Source: Acidobacteriaceae bacterium
GTDB taxonomy: Bacteria; Acidobacteriota; Terriglobia; Terriglobales; SbA1
DNA length: 7,814 nucleotides
Direction: 5' to 3'
Assembly (NCBI GenBank): GCA_003156615.1
Contig: PMHI01000390.1
Location: forward strand, 7,199 to 15,012
Made by a program: the position numbers and the translations under genes. Shown here in pieces: positions 1 through 7,534 of the stretch (its first letter is position 1; every line of letters starts with the position of its first letter). Below the pieces are notes generated by a model, which was not told where the DNA came from, did not search any database, and saw only the letters and a list, made by a program, of their open reading frames with translations.

Positions 1-999
1 TTCTTCTTCACCAACGGCGGCGCTGAGGCCAACGAGAACGCCATCAAGATTGCGCGCTTCTTCACCGGACGTCACAAGATCATTGCCCGCTACCGCTCTT
101 ATCATGGCGCAACGGCGGGAGCGATCAGTCTTACGGGTGATCCGAGACGATGGGCTGCTGAGCCTGGGATTCCGGGCGTGATTCACGTGCTTGATCCTTA
201 TCATGGGATCCGGCGCGGGTGGGAATCGGCTGAAACCTCGCTAACCATGATCGAAGAGACCATTCAGCTCGAAGGTCCGCATACGATTGCTGCGTTCATT
301 CTTGAGCCGGTTACTGGAACCAACGGTGTGCTGGTTCCTCCGGATGGATATCTTGTGGGGCTGCGCAAGATCTGCGACAGGTATGGCATATTGATGATTG
401 CCGATGAAGTGATGTCTGGTTTCGGACGAACCGGCGAGTGGTTCGCGGTCGATCACTGGAAGGTTGTTCCCGATCTGCTTTGCATGGCGAAGGGACTTAC
501 GTCGAGCTATCTGCCGTTGGGGGCGGTCGGTATGCGGCAGCACATTGCGCAGCATTTTCAGGACAAAGTTTTTTATGGTGGGCTGACCTACAACAGTCAT
601 CCCATGGGATGCGCGGCAGGGCTGGCCACGATTCGCGTCTATGAAGAAGACGGGCTGATCGAGAACGCGAAAAAAATGGGCGCGGTGCTGAAAGCACTGG
701 GAGCGGAGTTGCAGGCGAAGCATCCGTCGGTGGGCGCCGTGCGCTCGATCGGACTATTCGGCATCGTCGAACTGGTGCGCAGCCGCAAGACGCTCCAGCC
801 CCTCGCTCCATTCAACGGCACGTCGGAGGAGATGGCTGCTCTGGGACGCTTCTTCCGCGAGCAAGGCCTGTACACGTTCGTGCGCTGGAACACTTTCTTT
901 ACCAACCCTCCGCTGTGCATCGATGAGCAGCAGATGCGCGAGGCGTTTGCCATCATCGACCGCGGGCTGCTGATCACCGATAAGGCTGTTAGCGACTAG
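1..999 (+). CDS. Class III (omega-type) PLP-dependent aminotransferase, 5' end outside the window
   Basis: The frame is open from base 1, so this is the last 332 residues of a protein that is usually about 430-460 long. It is a fold-type I, class III aminotransferase, which moves an amino group from an amine or omega-amino acid to a 2-oxo acid using PLP in the cytoplasm. Visible landmarks are the cofactor-phosphate loop region [10 protein letters not shown] (residues 3-12 of the fragment), the [11 protein letters not shown] segment, [13 protein letters not shown] with the PLP-pyridine Asp at 135, and [15 protein letters not shown] with the Schiff-base Lys at 164. The closest named relatives I can think of are taurine- or beta-alanine-type transaminases, but substrate cannot be read from the sequence. 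The last 57 codons (from 826) are duplicated at 6685-6858. A beta-alanine or taurine role beside urease would fit nitrogen salvage, but that is inference. Confidence 0.93.
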   Translation, partial: FFFTNGGAEANENAIKIARFFTGRHKIIARYRSYHGATAGAISLTGDPRRWAAEPGIPGVIHVLDPYHGIRRGWESAETSLTMIEETIQLEGPHTIAAFILEPVTGTNGVLVPPDGYLVGLRKICDRYGILMIADEVMSGFGRTGEWFAVDHWKVVPDLLCMAKGLTSSYLPLGAVGMRQHIAQHFQDKVFYGGLTYNSHPMGCAAGLATIRVYEEDGLIENAKKMGAVLKALGAELQAKHPSVGAVRSIGLFGIVELVRSRKTLQPLAPFNGTSEEMAALGRFFREQGLYTFVRWNTFFTNPPLCIDEQQMREAFAIIDRGLLITDKAVSD

Positions 1000-1010
1000 T
1001 ACCGAGTACC
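826..1010 (+). repeat. 185-bp direct repeat, left copy (3' end of the aminotransferase)
   Basis: Aligning 826-1010 with 6685-6869 at a constant offset of 5,859 gives 179 identities in 185 positions without gaps. The differences are at 875, 904, 922, 945, 964 and 1001. The repeat covers the last 57 codons of the aminotransferase, its TAG stop, and 11 bases beyond. Similarity stops abruptly after 1010 and fades before 826. This copy is joined to the long aminotransferase frame, so it is the functional one. Together the two copies bracket the whole urease operon. Confidence 0.97.
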
Positions 1011-1033
1011 TAGAAAGCGCCGTGACGACATAC

Positions 1034-1055
1034 CAGTCCTTCTCGACCAGGACTG
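1034..1055 (+). other. Short inverted repeat ahead of the urease operon
   Basis: CAGTCCT at 1034-1040 is matched by AGGACTG at 1049-1055, giving a perfect 7-bp stem with an 8-base loop. No run of T follows, so it is a poor terminator. It lies inside the coding-like fragment upstream of ureG. It could be a 5'-leader hairpin or an operator, or simply chance. Confidence 0.2.
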
Positions 1056-1162
1056 AACTTGGAAAACAGCTGGTGAGCGAAGCGACCGTTGGCCGCTGGC
1101 TTGGAATCATCGGCGAGCCGCTGGTCAACGGGCGGAAGCTCAATATGGCGCTGGATGCGGTT

Positions 1163-1169
1163 GGAGGAG
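1163..1169 (+). promoter_or_regulatory. Strong Shine-Dalgarno site of ureG
   Basis: GGAGGAG lies 4 bases before the ATG at 1174 and is the best ribosome-binding site in the window. It fixes the ureG start. It lies within the last codons of the upstream fragment, so translation of that frame, if any, would deliver ribosomes straight to ureG. Confidence 0.8.
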
Positions 1170-1173
1170 AATA

Positions 1174-1914
1174 ATGAGCCGCAAGCGAGCATTTCGAATT
1201 GGCGTTGCGGGTCCGGTTGGCTCGGGCAAGACGGCGCTGGTGGACCGCCTTAGCCAGAAACTGTGTCTCAAGTACGACCTCGCCGTCGTCACCAACGACA
1301 TCTATACCAAGGAAGATGCGGAGTTCCTGCTGCGGCAAGGAACCCTTCCGGCGGAACGCATTCGCGGCGTCGAGACCGGCGGCTGTCCGCACGCCGCAAT
1401 TCGCGAAGACGCCTCGATGAATTTGCAGGCCATCGCCGAATTGGAAAATAGTTTGCCCAGCCTTGAGTTGGTCTTCATCGAAAGCGGCGGCGACAATCTG
1501 AGTGCCGCGTTCAGCCCGGAACTCGTGGACGTTTGGATTTACGTGATCGATGTGGCCGAGGGCGACAAGATTCCGCGCAAAGGCGGCCCCGGGATCACGC
1601 GCTCCGACCTGCTCGTCATCAATAAAATCGATCTTGCACCTTATGTTGGCGCCTCGCTTGAGGTTATGGAGCGTGACTCGCGCCGCCTGCGGCGGCATCG
1701 CCCATTCCTTTTTACCAATCTTCGCGATCAGACCGGACTTGACGGGGTGGTCGCTTGGGTTGAACAAAAGATCACGGCTCCAGCGTCGGATCGGCATATC
1801 GTGATCGATGCCCATGCGCCCTTCACTAGAACGCCTCACAGCCATGGTCATGGGCATAGTCACGATCACGAACATAGCCATAACGACCATTCGCACGAAC
1901 ATCATCACGAATGA
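1174..1914 (+). CDS. ureG: Urease accessory GTPase UreG with a histidine-rich C-terminal tail
   Basis: UreG is the SIMIBI-class GTPase that, with UreF and UreD, binds apo-urease and drives nickel insertion into the active site. The 246-residue protein has the P-loop GPVGSGKT (13-20), the invariant CPH nickel-binding motif (71-73), the ESGGDNL switch region (103-109) and the guanine-specificity motif NKID (150-153). The core is complete at about 205-210 residues, the normal family length. The surplus is a C-terminal extension: the last 25 residues (222-246) hold 13 histidines, mixed with Ser, Gly, Asp and Glu. Known His-rich extensions in this pathway are N-terminal in plant UreG and in HypB, and C-terminal in many UreE proteins. 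As the operon has no ureE, I infer that this tail stores or hands over nickel. The start is set by the GGAGGAG site. The gene ends 6 bases before ureF. Confidence 0.98.
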   Translation: MSRKRAFRIGVAGPVGSGKTALVDRLSQKLCLKYDLAVVTNDIYTKEDAEFLLRQGTLPAERIRGVETGGCPHAAIREDASMNLQAIAELENSLPSLELVFIESGGDNLSAAFSPELVDVWIYVIDVAEGDKIPRKGGPGITRSDLLVINKIDLAPYVGASLEVMERDSRRLRRHRPFLFTNLRDQTGLDGVVAWVEQKITAPASDRHIVIDAHAPFTRTPHSHGHGHSHDHEHSHNDHSHEHHHE

Positions 1915-1920
1915 GGTCCC

Positions 1921-2646
1921 GTGCCGCAAGCAACCGATCGACGCTCGAATTTACCGACGGACGGCTTGGCCGAACTGCAATTGCTCCACCTTGCCGATAG
2001 CGCGCTCCCCATCGGCTCGCTTGCTCACTCGTTCGGTCTGGAGTCTTTAGAGTCCGCCGGGCTATTGAATGCAGCGAAACTGCCGGATTTCTTCGACGTG
2101 TATCTGTCTGAGGCAGGACTGGTCGAGGCAGTGTTTTGCCGGGTGGCATGGCGGCTGGGTGCTCCCACGACGTTTTCACCGGCGCCGTGGCTCGATTTGA
2201 ACGAGAAGCTAAGCGCGCGCAAACCCAGTCGCGAAAGCCGCGCCGCCAGCGCCGCGTTGGGCCAGCATTTCATCATGGCCGTGAACGGTCTAGGAGAGTT
2301 TCCGGCCATCGCTGCGGCCTGTCAGGCGTCGCAGAGCACTCACAGCATGATTCATCACAGCACTGCCTTCGGTCTCGCCGGTGGCGCGCTGAGTTTTGCC
2401 GAGGATCGTGTGATCGAGGCGTTTCTGCACCAATCTATTGCCGGACTCGTTTCCGCCTGCCAGCGGCTGATGCCGTTTGGCCAGTGCGAAGCAACGCGTC
2501 TGCTATGGGCGCTTAAACCACGAATGGTGCAAATCGCCAAACAAAGCTCTCTACGCACAATTGACGATGTTGCCAGTTTTACGCCATTGCTCGATTGGGG
2601 AACAATGGAACATCCGGCGCTCGCAATGCGCCTCTTCATCAGCTAG
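1921..2646 (+). CDS. ureF: Urease accessory protein UreF
   Basis: UreF is an all-helical scaffold that joins UreD and UreG on apo-urease and acts as a checkpoint on UreG GTP hydrolysis. At 241 residues it is near normal length. The family signature LLHLADSALPIGSLAHSFGL (about residues 21-40) matches the typical LLQLADSAFPTG-type N-terminus. The C-terminal segment with SFTPLLD, then MEHPALAMRLFIS, matches the conserved UreF ending. The start is a GTG at 1921. It is preceded by GAGG at 1913-1916, which overlaps the ureG stop, and the next in-frame Met lies beyond the signature, so GTG is the only sensible start. The tight spacing to ureG and ureD supports co-translation and matched levels of the three activation-complex proteins. 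Confidence 0.96.
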   Translation: MPQATDRRSNLPTDGLAELQLLHLADSALPIGSLAHSFGLESLESAGLLNAAKLPDFFDVYLSEAGLVEAVFCRVAWRLGAPTTFSPAPWLDLNEKLSARKPSRESRAASAALGQHFIMAVNGLGEFPAIAAACQASQSTHSMIHHSTAFGLAGGALSFAEDRVIEAFLHQSIAGLVSACQRLMPFGQCEATRLLWALKPRMVQIAKQSSLRTIDDVASFTPLLDWGTMEHPALAMRLFIS

Positions 2647-2650
2647 CCAA

Positions 2651-3550
2651 ATGTTTCAGACGCAACCTCTCATATCTTGTGGAACTGGAGCTGATGCGGC
2701 GGTGCGTCTTGACGCATCGCTCGCGCTGGCGTTTGAGCGCAGAGACGTAGATGGCGTTACGGTGTTGCGTGATGTGGCGCAGACGCCGCCGTTGCGCGTG
2801 ATTCGTGCGTTCCCAGCCGAAGACCGCTCAGCGCTGGTCCATATGCACAATGTATCAGGCGGCGTTCTCGGCGGCGATAAGCTCGCGCTCGCGGTTCGGG
2901 TTGGCGCTGCCGCGAATGTGCAACTGACGACGACAGGAGCCACGCGCCTCTATCGCTCGCGGGAAGATGCTCTGACTGCAGTTCAAACCAACACTATCAT
3001 CGTCGAAGAAGGCGGACTCCTCGAATATGTCCCGGACCCGGTGATCCCGTTCGCCGGTGCCCGCTTCCGGCAGGAGACGCGCATCCAACTCGGGCAGGAC
3101 GCGGGGCTGTTCTGGTGGGAAATCCTGGCGCCGGGGCGCGAAGCACATGGGGAGTGCTTCGCCTATGAGGAAATTGGTCTGAAAACGGAAATCCGCGCTG
3201 ACGGCAAGTTGATCGCGCATGAAAATGTGGTGCTTGAGCCGAACAAAATCCGCATGGACGCGATCGCGAGGTTGGACGTATATCGGTATTGGGTTACGTT
3301 TTATGTCTGCCGTGTCGGACCTGACACGGACTGGCTGGGCGCTGAGGCGCGGTTGCGCGACGCTGCAGCACCCTGGTGCAAGCTGGGGGAGATGCTATGG
3401 TCCGTCAGTACGCTACCAGCTCATGGCCTGGCAATTCGCGGGCTGGCGCGCAGCGGGCGGGATATTCTTCCGGCGCTCCAGGCGCTTTGGCGCGAGGCGA
3501 AACTTCTGCTATTCGGGCGTTTGCCGATCCTGCCGAGAAAAGTACAATGA
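2651..3550 (+). CDS. ureD: Urease accessory protein UreD (UreH)
   Basis: UreD is the accessory protein that contacts apo-urease directly and recruits UreF-UreG; it is thought to provide the tunnel through which nickel passes. The 299-residue product has a family-typical length. Recognisable blocks are HNVSGGVLGGDKL (about 66-78), the LTTTGATRLYRS block (about 92-103), the YVPDPVIPFAGARF block (about 126-139) and WWEILAPGREAHGE (about 155-168). These match the conserved GGDRL, TTQAATKVYRS, LP.P.I.F..AR and LGR.A.GE motifs of UreD. The ATG at 2651 is chosen because the homology begins shortly after it and it follows the ureF stop by 4 bases; the frame is open further upstream, but only inside ureF. 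No good Shine-Dalgarno site precedes it, so translation probably depends on coupling to ureF. A 42-base gap follows before ureA. Confidence 0.95.
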   Translation: MFQTQPLISCGTGADAAVRLDASLALAFERRDVDGVTVLRDVAQTPPLRVIRAFPAEDRSALVHMHNVSGGVLGGDKLALAVRVGAAANVQLTTTGATRLYRSREDALTAVQTNTIIVEEGGLLEYVPDPVIPFAGARFRQETRIQLGQDAGLFWWEILAPGREAHGECFAYEEIGLKTEIRADGKLIAHENVVLEPNKIRMDAIARLDVYRYWVTFYVCRVGPDTDWLGAEARLRDAAAPWCKLGEMLWSVSTLPAHGLAIRGLARSGRDILPALQALWREAKLLLFGRLPILPRKVQ

Positions 3551-3592
3551 CGGTCGTTGGTAGTCGGGTAATCTGAAGCAGCGAGGGATTTT

Positions 3593-3895
3593 ATGCATCT
3601 TACGCCGCGTGAACAGGAAAAACTGATGATTGTCGTCGCCGCCGATCTTGCGCGCCGCCGCCAAGCGCGCGGATTGCGGCTCAACTATGTCGAGGCGGTT
3701 GCCATTCTGACCGCTGAAATGATAGAGGCGGCCCGCGACGGCAAAAGCGTTGCGGAAATCATGGGATTCGGCAAGAAAATCCTCTCACGCGCGCAGGTGA
3801 TGGAGGGCGTACCCGAGATGATCCACGAAGTCCAGGTCGAAGCGACATTTCCCGACGGCACGAAGCTCGTGACCGTTCACGATCCCATTTCATAG
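3593..3895 (+). CDS. ureA: Urease gamma subunit UreA
   Basis: UreA is the small gamma subunit of the (alpha-beta-gamma)3 urease of most bacteria. It has no catalytic residues and packs between alpha subunits. The 100-residue length is exactly the family norm. It opens with [23 protein letters not shown] in the standard manner, followed by the [21 protein letters not shown] and [13 protein letters not shown] blocks and the [20 protein letters not shown] ending. GAGGG, starting at 3583, gives a well-placed ribosome site. It is a separate gene, so the enzyme is of the three-subunit type and not the fused Helicobacter or plant type. Confidence 0.98.
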   Translation: MHLTPREQEKLMIVVAADLARRRQARGLRLNYVEAVAILTAEMIEAARDGKSVAEIMGFGKKILSRAQVMEGVPEMIHEVQVEATFPDGTKLVTVHDPIS

Positions 3896-3905
3896 CGAGG
3901 CACAG

Positions 3906-4291
3906 ATGATACCGGGCGAATATATACTCGACGAAAAAGCCGGGTCGATCGAGGCCAACGCTGGCAGGCGCACGATTCGTCTCCTTGTGCGCAACACGGG
4001 CGACCGCCCGGTGCAAATCGGCAGTCACTTTCATTTCTTCGAGGTCAATGGCGCGCTAGCTTTCGACCGCGCTGTCGCTTATGGCATGCGCCTCAACGTC
4101 CCGGCTGGAACGGCGGTTCGATTTGAACCTGGCGAGGACAAGGAAATCGAGCTTACCGAATTTGCCGGAGATCGGATCATTCATGGCTTCAGCGGCTTGG
4201 TCGAAGACGCTCTCGACGATGCGGCGCGGCGCACGCAAGCTATTGACCGCGCCCGGCAGCGAGGGTTTCAGTTCGCGCAGGAGAAAGCCCG

Positions 4292-4295
<4 letters not shown>
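3906..4295 (+). CDS. ureB: Urease beta subunit UreB
   Basis: UreB is the beta subunit of the three-subunit urease; it forms a beta-rich domain that covers the alpha subunit. The 129-residue product starts MIPGEYI and contains the family hallmarks [21 protein letters not shown] (about 29-49), [19 protein letters not shown] (about 58-76) and the GFSGLVED ending of the core. Beyond the core it has a charged C-terminal extension of some 25 residues, rich in Ala, Arg and Gln; beta subunits with such tails occur in other bacteria. GCGAGG lies 5 bases before the ATG. The last four bases overlap the ureC start (ATGA), so alpha and beta translation are coupled. Confidence 0.98.
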
Positions 4296-6007
<1,712 letters not shown>

Positions 6008-6068
6008 TGGGCGTCGCATTTTTTCTACGTAACAGGTTCGGGTTTAATGCTCGGGCTGTAGGAAGCTG

Positions 6069-6371
6069 TTAGAAGTTGTGAAGGAATTCGGCGTGCAGGC
6101 CGCATTGATTGCCTAATGACCTCCTCAAGTAAGATTGAGAGTTTTTAATTTCCTCATCCTGACGCTCGAAGAGAAGCAGACACCCGTCCAGCCCAAACGC
6201 ATCCCGGGTGGCGCGTTTGCACTTCTTCGCGATCACTTCCATGATGTCGTCAACATTCTCTGCCCAATCGACAACCTCGATATTGCGCGTCTGGATGACG
6301 TCGTCGCCAGAGCTTTGATCTAGCTGCTGGCTGACGCAATTCTTGAAGTAGTCAAGAATTAGCTCCGCATC
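6069..6371 (-). pseudogene. Minus-strand gene remnant, unknown protein
   Basis: On the minus strand, 100 sense codons run from 6371 to a TAA at 6069-6071, directly after an in-frame TAA at 6372-6374. The only internal ATG is at residue 44, so no sensible start exists. The translation looks like a real protein: it begins DAELILDYFKNCVSQQLD and continues with NIEVVDWAENVDDIMEVI and AFGLDGCLLLFERQD, with hydrophobic and acidic positions alternating as in folded domains. Just upstream, a second minus frame ending at 6380 (VVIRARKKNPSKLEFVGR) also looks coding, which would fit one gene broken by a frameshift near 6375-6382. I do not recognise the family. Chance is possible but the composition argues against it. 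Confidence 0.4.
6338..6360. repeat. Perfect 9-bp inverted repeat
   Basis: AATTCTTGA (6338-6346) pairs with TCAAGAATT (6352-6360) around a 5-base AGTAG loop. No T-run follows on either strand, and it lies inside the minus-strand remnant, so a terminator role is doubtful. Confidence 0.3.
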
Positions 6372-6680
6372 TTAGTTGTTCACCTGCCAACGAACTCAAG
6401 CTTGCTGGGGTTCTTTTTCCGTGCACGAATGACAACCTGGTTGGAATGAATGGCGGAGCCCAGGAGCGCAAGATGTGCTGCTGGGCGTCGAGGGAGGAAA
6501 ACATTACGGGCTCGTGGTCGGCGCTCGTGGCGTGGAGATTGATGGCGGTGGCGGCTTGGGTGCGGAGGTTGCCGTCACGGAGGTCGAAGTCGAGAGTGCT
6601 GACGCGGTGGGCGCAGCGGGTGCAGGTGAACTTCATGCCTCCCTTGATGCGGGCGATGGTGTAATGTCGATTCACAATTC
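6352..6680 (-). pseudogene. Minus-strand coding remnant with a CxxC motif, cut by the repeat junction
   Basis: On the minus strand a frame with a striking run of C-ending codons covers about 6670 down to 6460. It reads HYTIARIKGG, then MKFTCTRCAHRVSTLDFDL, then RDGNLRTQAATAIN. A CTRC pair suggests a small zinc-ribbon-like piece, but the second metal-binding pair is not evident. The third-position bias is lost below about 6455, where the frame runs on without coding character to a stop at 6352. The coding signal begins right at the edge of the 185-bp repeat (6685), so the 5' end was probably removed when the repeat was laid down. An ATG at 6636 follows GGAGG by only one base, too close for a good start. 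I do not recognise the family. The plus-strand frame opposite (6475-6858) is Gly/Val/Ala-rich and looks like its shadow. Confidence 0.35.
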
Positions 6681-6684
6681 GAGT

Positions 6685-6858
6685 GAGGAGATGGCTGCTC
6701 TGGGACGCTTCTTCCGCGAGCAAGGCCTGTACAGGTTCGTGCGCTGGAACACTTTCTTTACCGACCCTCCGCTGTGCATCAATGAGCAGCAGATGCGCGA
6801 GGCATTTGCCATCATCGACCGCCGGCTGCTGATCACCGATAAGGCTGTTAGCGACTAG
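6685..6858 (+). pseudogene. Orphan 3' fragment of the class III aminotransferase
   Basis: Within the right repeat copy, 57 codons of the aminotransferase C-terminus plus its TAG stop are preserved, from [16 protein letters not shown] to [10 protein letters not shown]. There is no PLP-binding part and no start of its own, so it cannot be functional. Of five differences inside the codons, four change the residue relative to the left copy (Thr to Arg, Asn to Asp, Asp to Asn, Gly to Arg) and one is silent, as expected of unconstrained sequence. The frame is open leftwards to 6475, but that part is unrelated to the aminotransferase. Confidence 0.9.
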
Positions 6859-6869
6859 TCCCGAGTACC
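6685..6869 (+). repeat. 185-bp direct repeat, right copy
   Basis: This is the second copy of 826-1010, in the same orientation and offset by 5,859 bases, with 6 substitutions and no gaps. It carries the aminotransferase stop codon and the 11 bases beyond (one difference). It marks the right end of the segment holding the urease operon. There are no integrase, transposase or short terminal inverted repeats at its edges. Confidence 0.97.
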
Positions 6870-6878
6870 AAATGCCGA

Positions 6879-6893
6879 GTTGAGAGTCTCAAC
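6879..6893. repeat. 15-bp near-perfect palindrome
   Basis: GTTGAGA and TCTCAAC flank a single central G, just outside the right repeat copy. Such a compact dyad can be an operator or part of a recombination site. No gene starts next to it, so its role is unknown. Confidence 0.3.
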
Positions 6894-6930
6894 CATACGG
6901 GTTCCGCGCTGTGTACGGGTTCGACCGATG

Positions 6931-6956
6931 GGCTCGCGATTTGCGGCCGAGCCTTT
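6931..6956 (+). terminator. Weak stem-loop in the convergent gap
   Basis: GGCTCG (6931-6936) pairs with CGAGCC (6948-6953), with an 11-base loop and a TTT following. The position, between plus-strand sequence and the convergent minus-strand reductase gene, suits a terminator. The stem is short and the T-run minimal, so this is only a candidate. Confidence 0.2.
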
Positions 6957-7015
6957 GCGCGCCCGCTCGATTCCGGGGGTGTCACTCTGGCAAGTCCCCT
7001 CGATAGCCGAGCCCA

Positions 7016-7513
7016 TCATCGCTCGACTCCTGTGTCATGTGCAGCGCTGTCGCTAAGAACTGTCGTAGGAGCGTGAAAAGTTGAAAGTTGCAAGAAGTCA
7101 TTCGCATCAATGAGACCGAGGACTGCGCGAACGACAGCCGGAAATCGTCGCCGCGTGGGGTCACGCACTAGGACCGGTCTGAAAAGTTGGTACTGCACGC
7201 GGCGAGTCTCAAGCTGGCAGCTCCCAGCGGCCAGTACATTCCTGACCCACCCACTATCTCGTCCATAGGTAAGCGCGATGAGGAATCCGTCTGGTGTTCG
7301 AAAAACATTGACCGGCGTCCGGTAGAGCCTGCCAGACTTCCGACCGAGGTTGGTGACAATAGCGAAGCCGGGCAATTGAGCGGCAAACCGGATGGCGATT
7401 CGGTTCGTTACGGCTCGATGAAAGGCCGCCACCGACCTCTTGCGAAACCGAACAAGAACGATGAGAACCACCAGGATTGCCAGAAGCGAGACGATCGATG
7501 CGGCAATGACCAT
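7016..7513 (-). CDS. Deazaflavin-dependent nitroreductase (DDN/F420) family protein, membrane-anchored
   Basis: The 165-residue product belongs to the split-beta-barrel family that includes the F420H2-dependent nitroreductases/quinone reductases (DDN type). The core reads TNLGRKSGRLYRTPVNVF (54-71), then DGFLIALTYGRDSGWVRNVLAAG (75-97), the stretch that in this family carries the cofactor-phosphate contacts and the W..NL.A motif. It closes with a DANDFLQL segment typical of the family's C-terminus. An N-terminal helix, about residues 2-21, is long and hydrophobic and followed by RFRKR, which suggests a membrane anchor with the enzyme domain in the cytoplasm. The ATG at 7513 follows the upstream minus-strand gene by 21 bases, so the two are probably co-transcribed. 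No strong ribosome site is seen. Whether it uses F420, another flavin or another cofactor cannot be told from sequence alone. Confidence 0.85.
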   Translation of the reverse strand: MVIAASIVSLLAILVVLIVLVRFRKRSVAAFHRAVTNRIAIRFAAQLPGFAIVTNLGRKSGRLYRTPVNVFRTPDGFLIALTYGRDSGWVRNVLAAGSCQLETRRVQYQLFRPVLVRDPTRRRFPAVVRAVLGLIDANDFLQLSTFHAPTTVLSDSAAHDTGVER

Positions 7514-7534
7514 GGCCGACTGTCTTCTTATCCT

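Larger units (their letters stand above)
1011..1174 (+). pseudogene. C-terminal coding fragment of an unknown protein, running into the ureG start
   Basis: A frame is open from 974 to a TAA at 1172-1174. It has no good start: the only candidates are a GTG at 1022 and a late ATG at 1145. From 1011 it reads like protein, with a terminal segment [17 protein letters not shown] followed by [11 protein letters not shown], and codon choice like the neighbouring genes. I do not recognise the family. The protein-like part begins just where the 185-bp repeat ends, so the simplest reading is the 3' end of a gene that once preceded ureG and lost its front when the repeat junction formed. Its stop overlaps the ureG ATG by one base (TAATG), as in translationally coupled operons. 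It could instead be a short real gene of about 50 codons starting at the GTG, or chance. Confidence 0.45.
6008..6684. other. Long gap with decayed sequence between ureC and the right repeat copy
   Basis: This stretch of about 680 bases has no intact gene. It contains a T-run at 6020-6025 just after ureC, with no convincing stem before it, so I do not call a terminator. It also holds two minus-strand remnants (listed separately) and a perfect short hairpin at 6338-6360. The plus strand shows only short frames without family features. I read it as a graveyard created when the right boundary of the urease unit formed. Confidence 0.6.

Noticed and set aside
1000..1173. A sigma-70 promoter or NikR-type operator for the urease operon
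   Set aside because: I found no convincing -35/-10 pair and no GTATGA...TCATAC dyad; the promoter may lie elsewhere or be of another type.
754..1929. Minus-strand open frame of 391 codons opposite the aminotransferase end and ureG
   Set aside because: It is antisense to two clear genes, shows no family motif, and its length follows from the GC-rich codon bias of ureG. The His/Met-rich start is the antisense of the UreG His tail.
2477..2650. Extension of the ureD frame 58 codons upstream into ureF
   Set aside because: Conserved UreD sequence starts shortly after the ATG at 2651, and the extra part lies wholly inside the well-supported ureF gene.
6135..6323. Plus-strand frame of 62 codons after ureC
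   Set aside because: It starts at TTG, has no ribosome site and no recognisable motif, and the minus strand in the same place reads more like protein.
6475..6858. Plus-strand frame of 127 codons that appears to fuse a novel N-terminus to the aminotransferase C-terminus
   Set aside because: The first part is a Gly/Val/Ala-rich shadow of the minus-strand remnant and the second is the orphan repeat. The fusion is an accident of frame at the junction.
6895..6925. GGTTCGA-like sequence resembling a tRNA T-arm near the repeat, which would suggest a tRNA attachment site
   Set aside because: No matching T-stem, anticodon arm or acceptor stem can be drawn around it.
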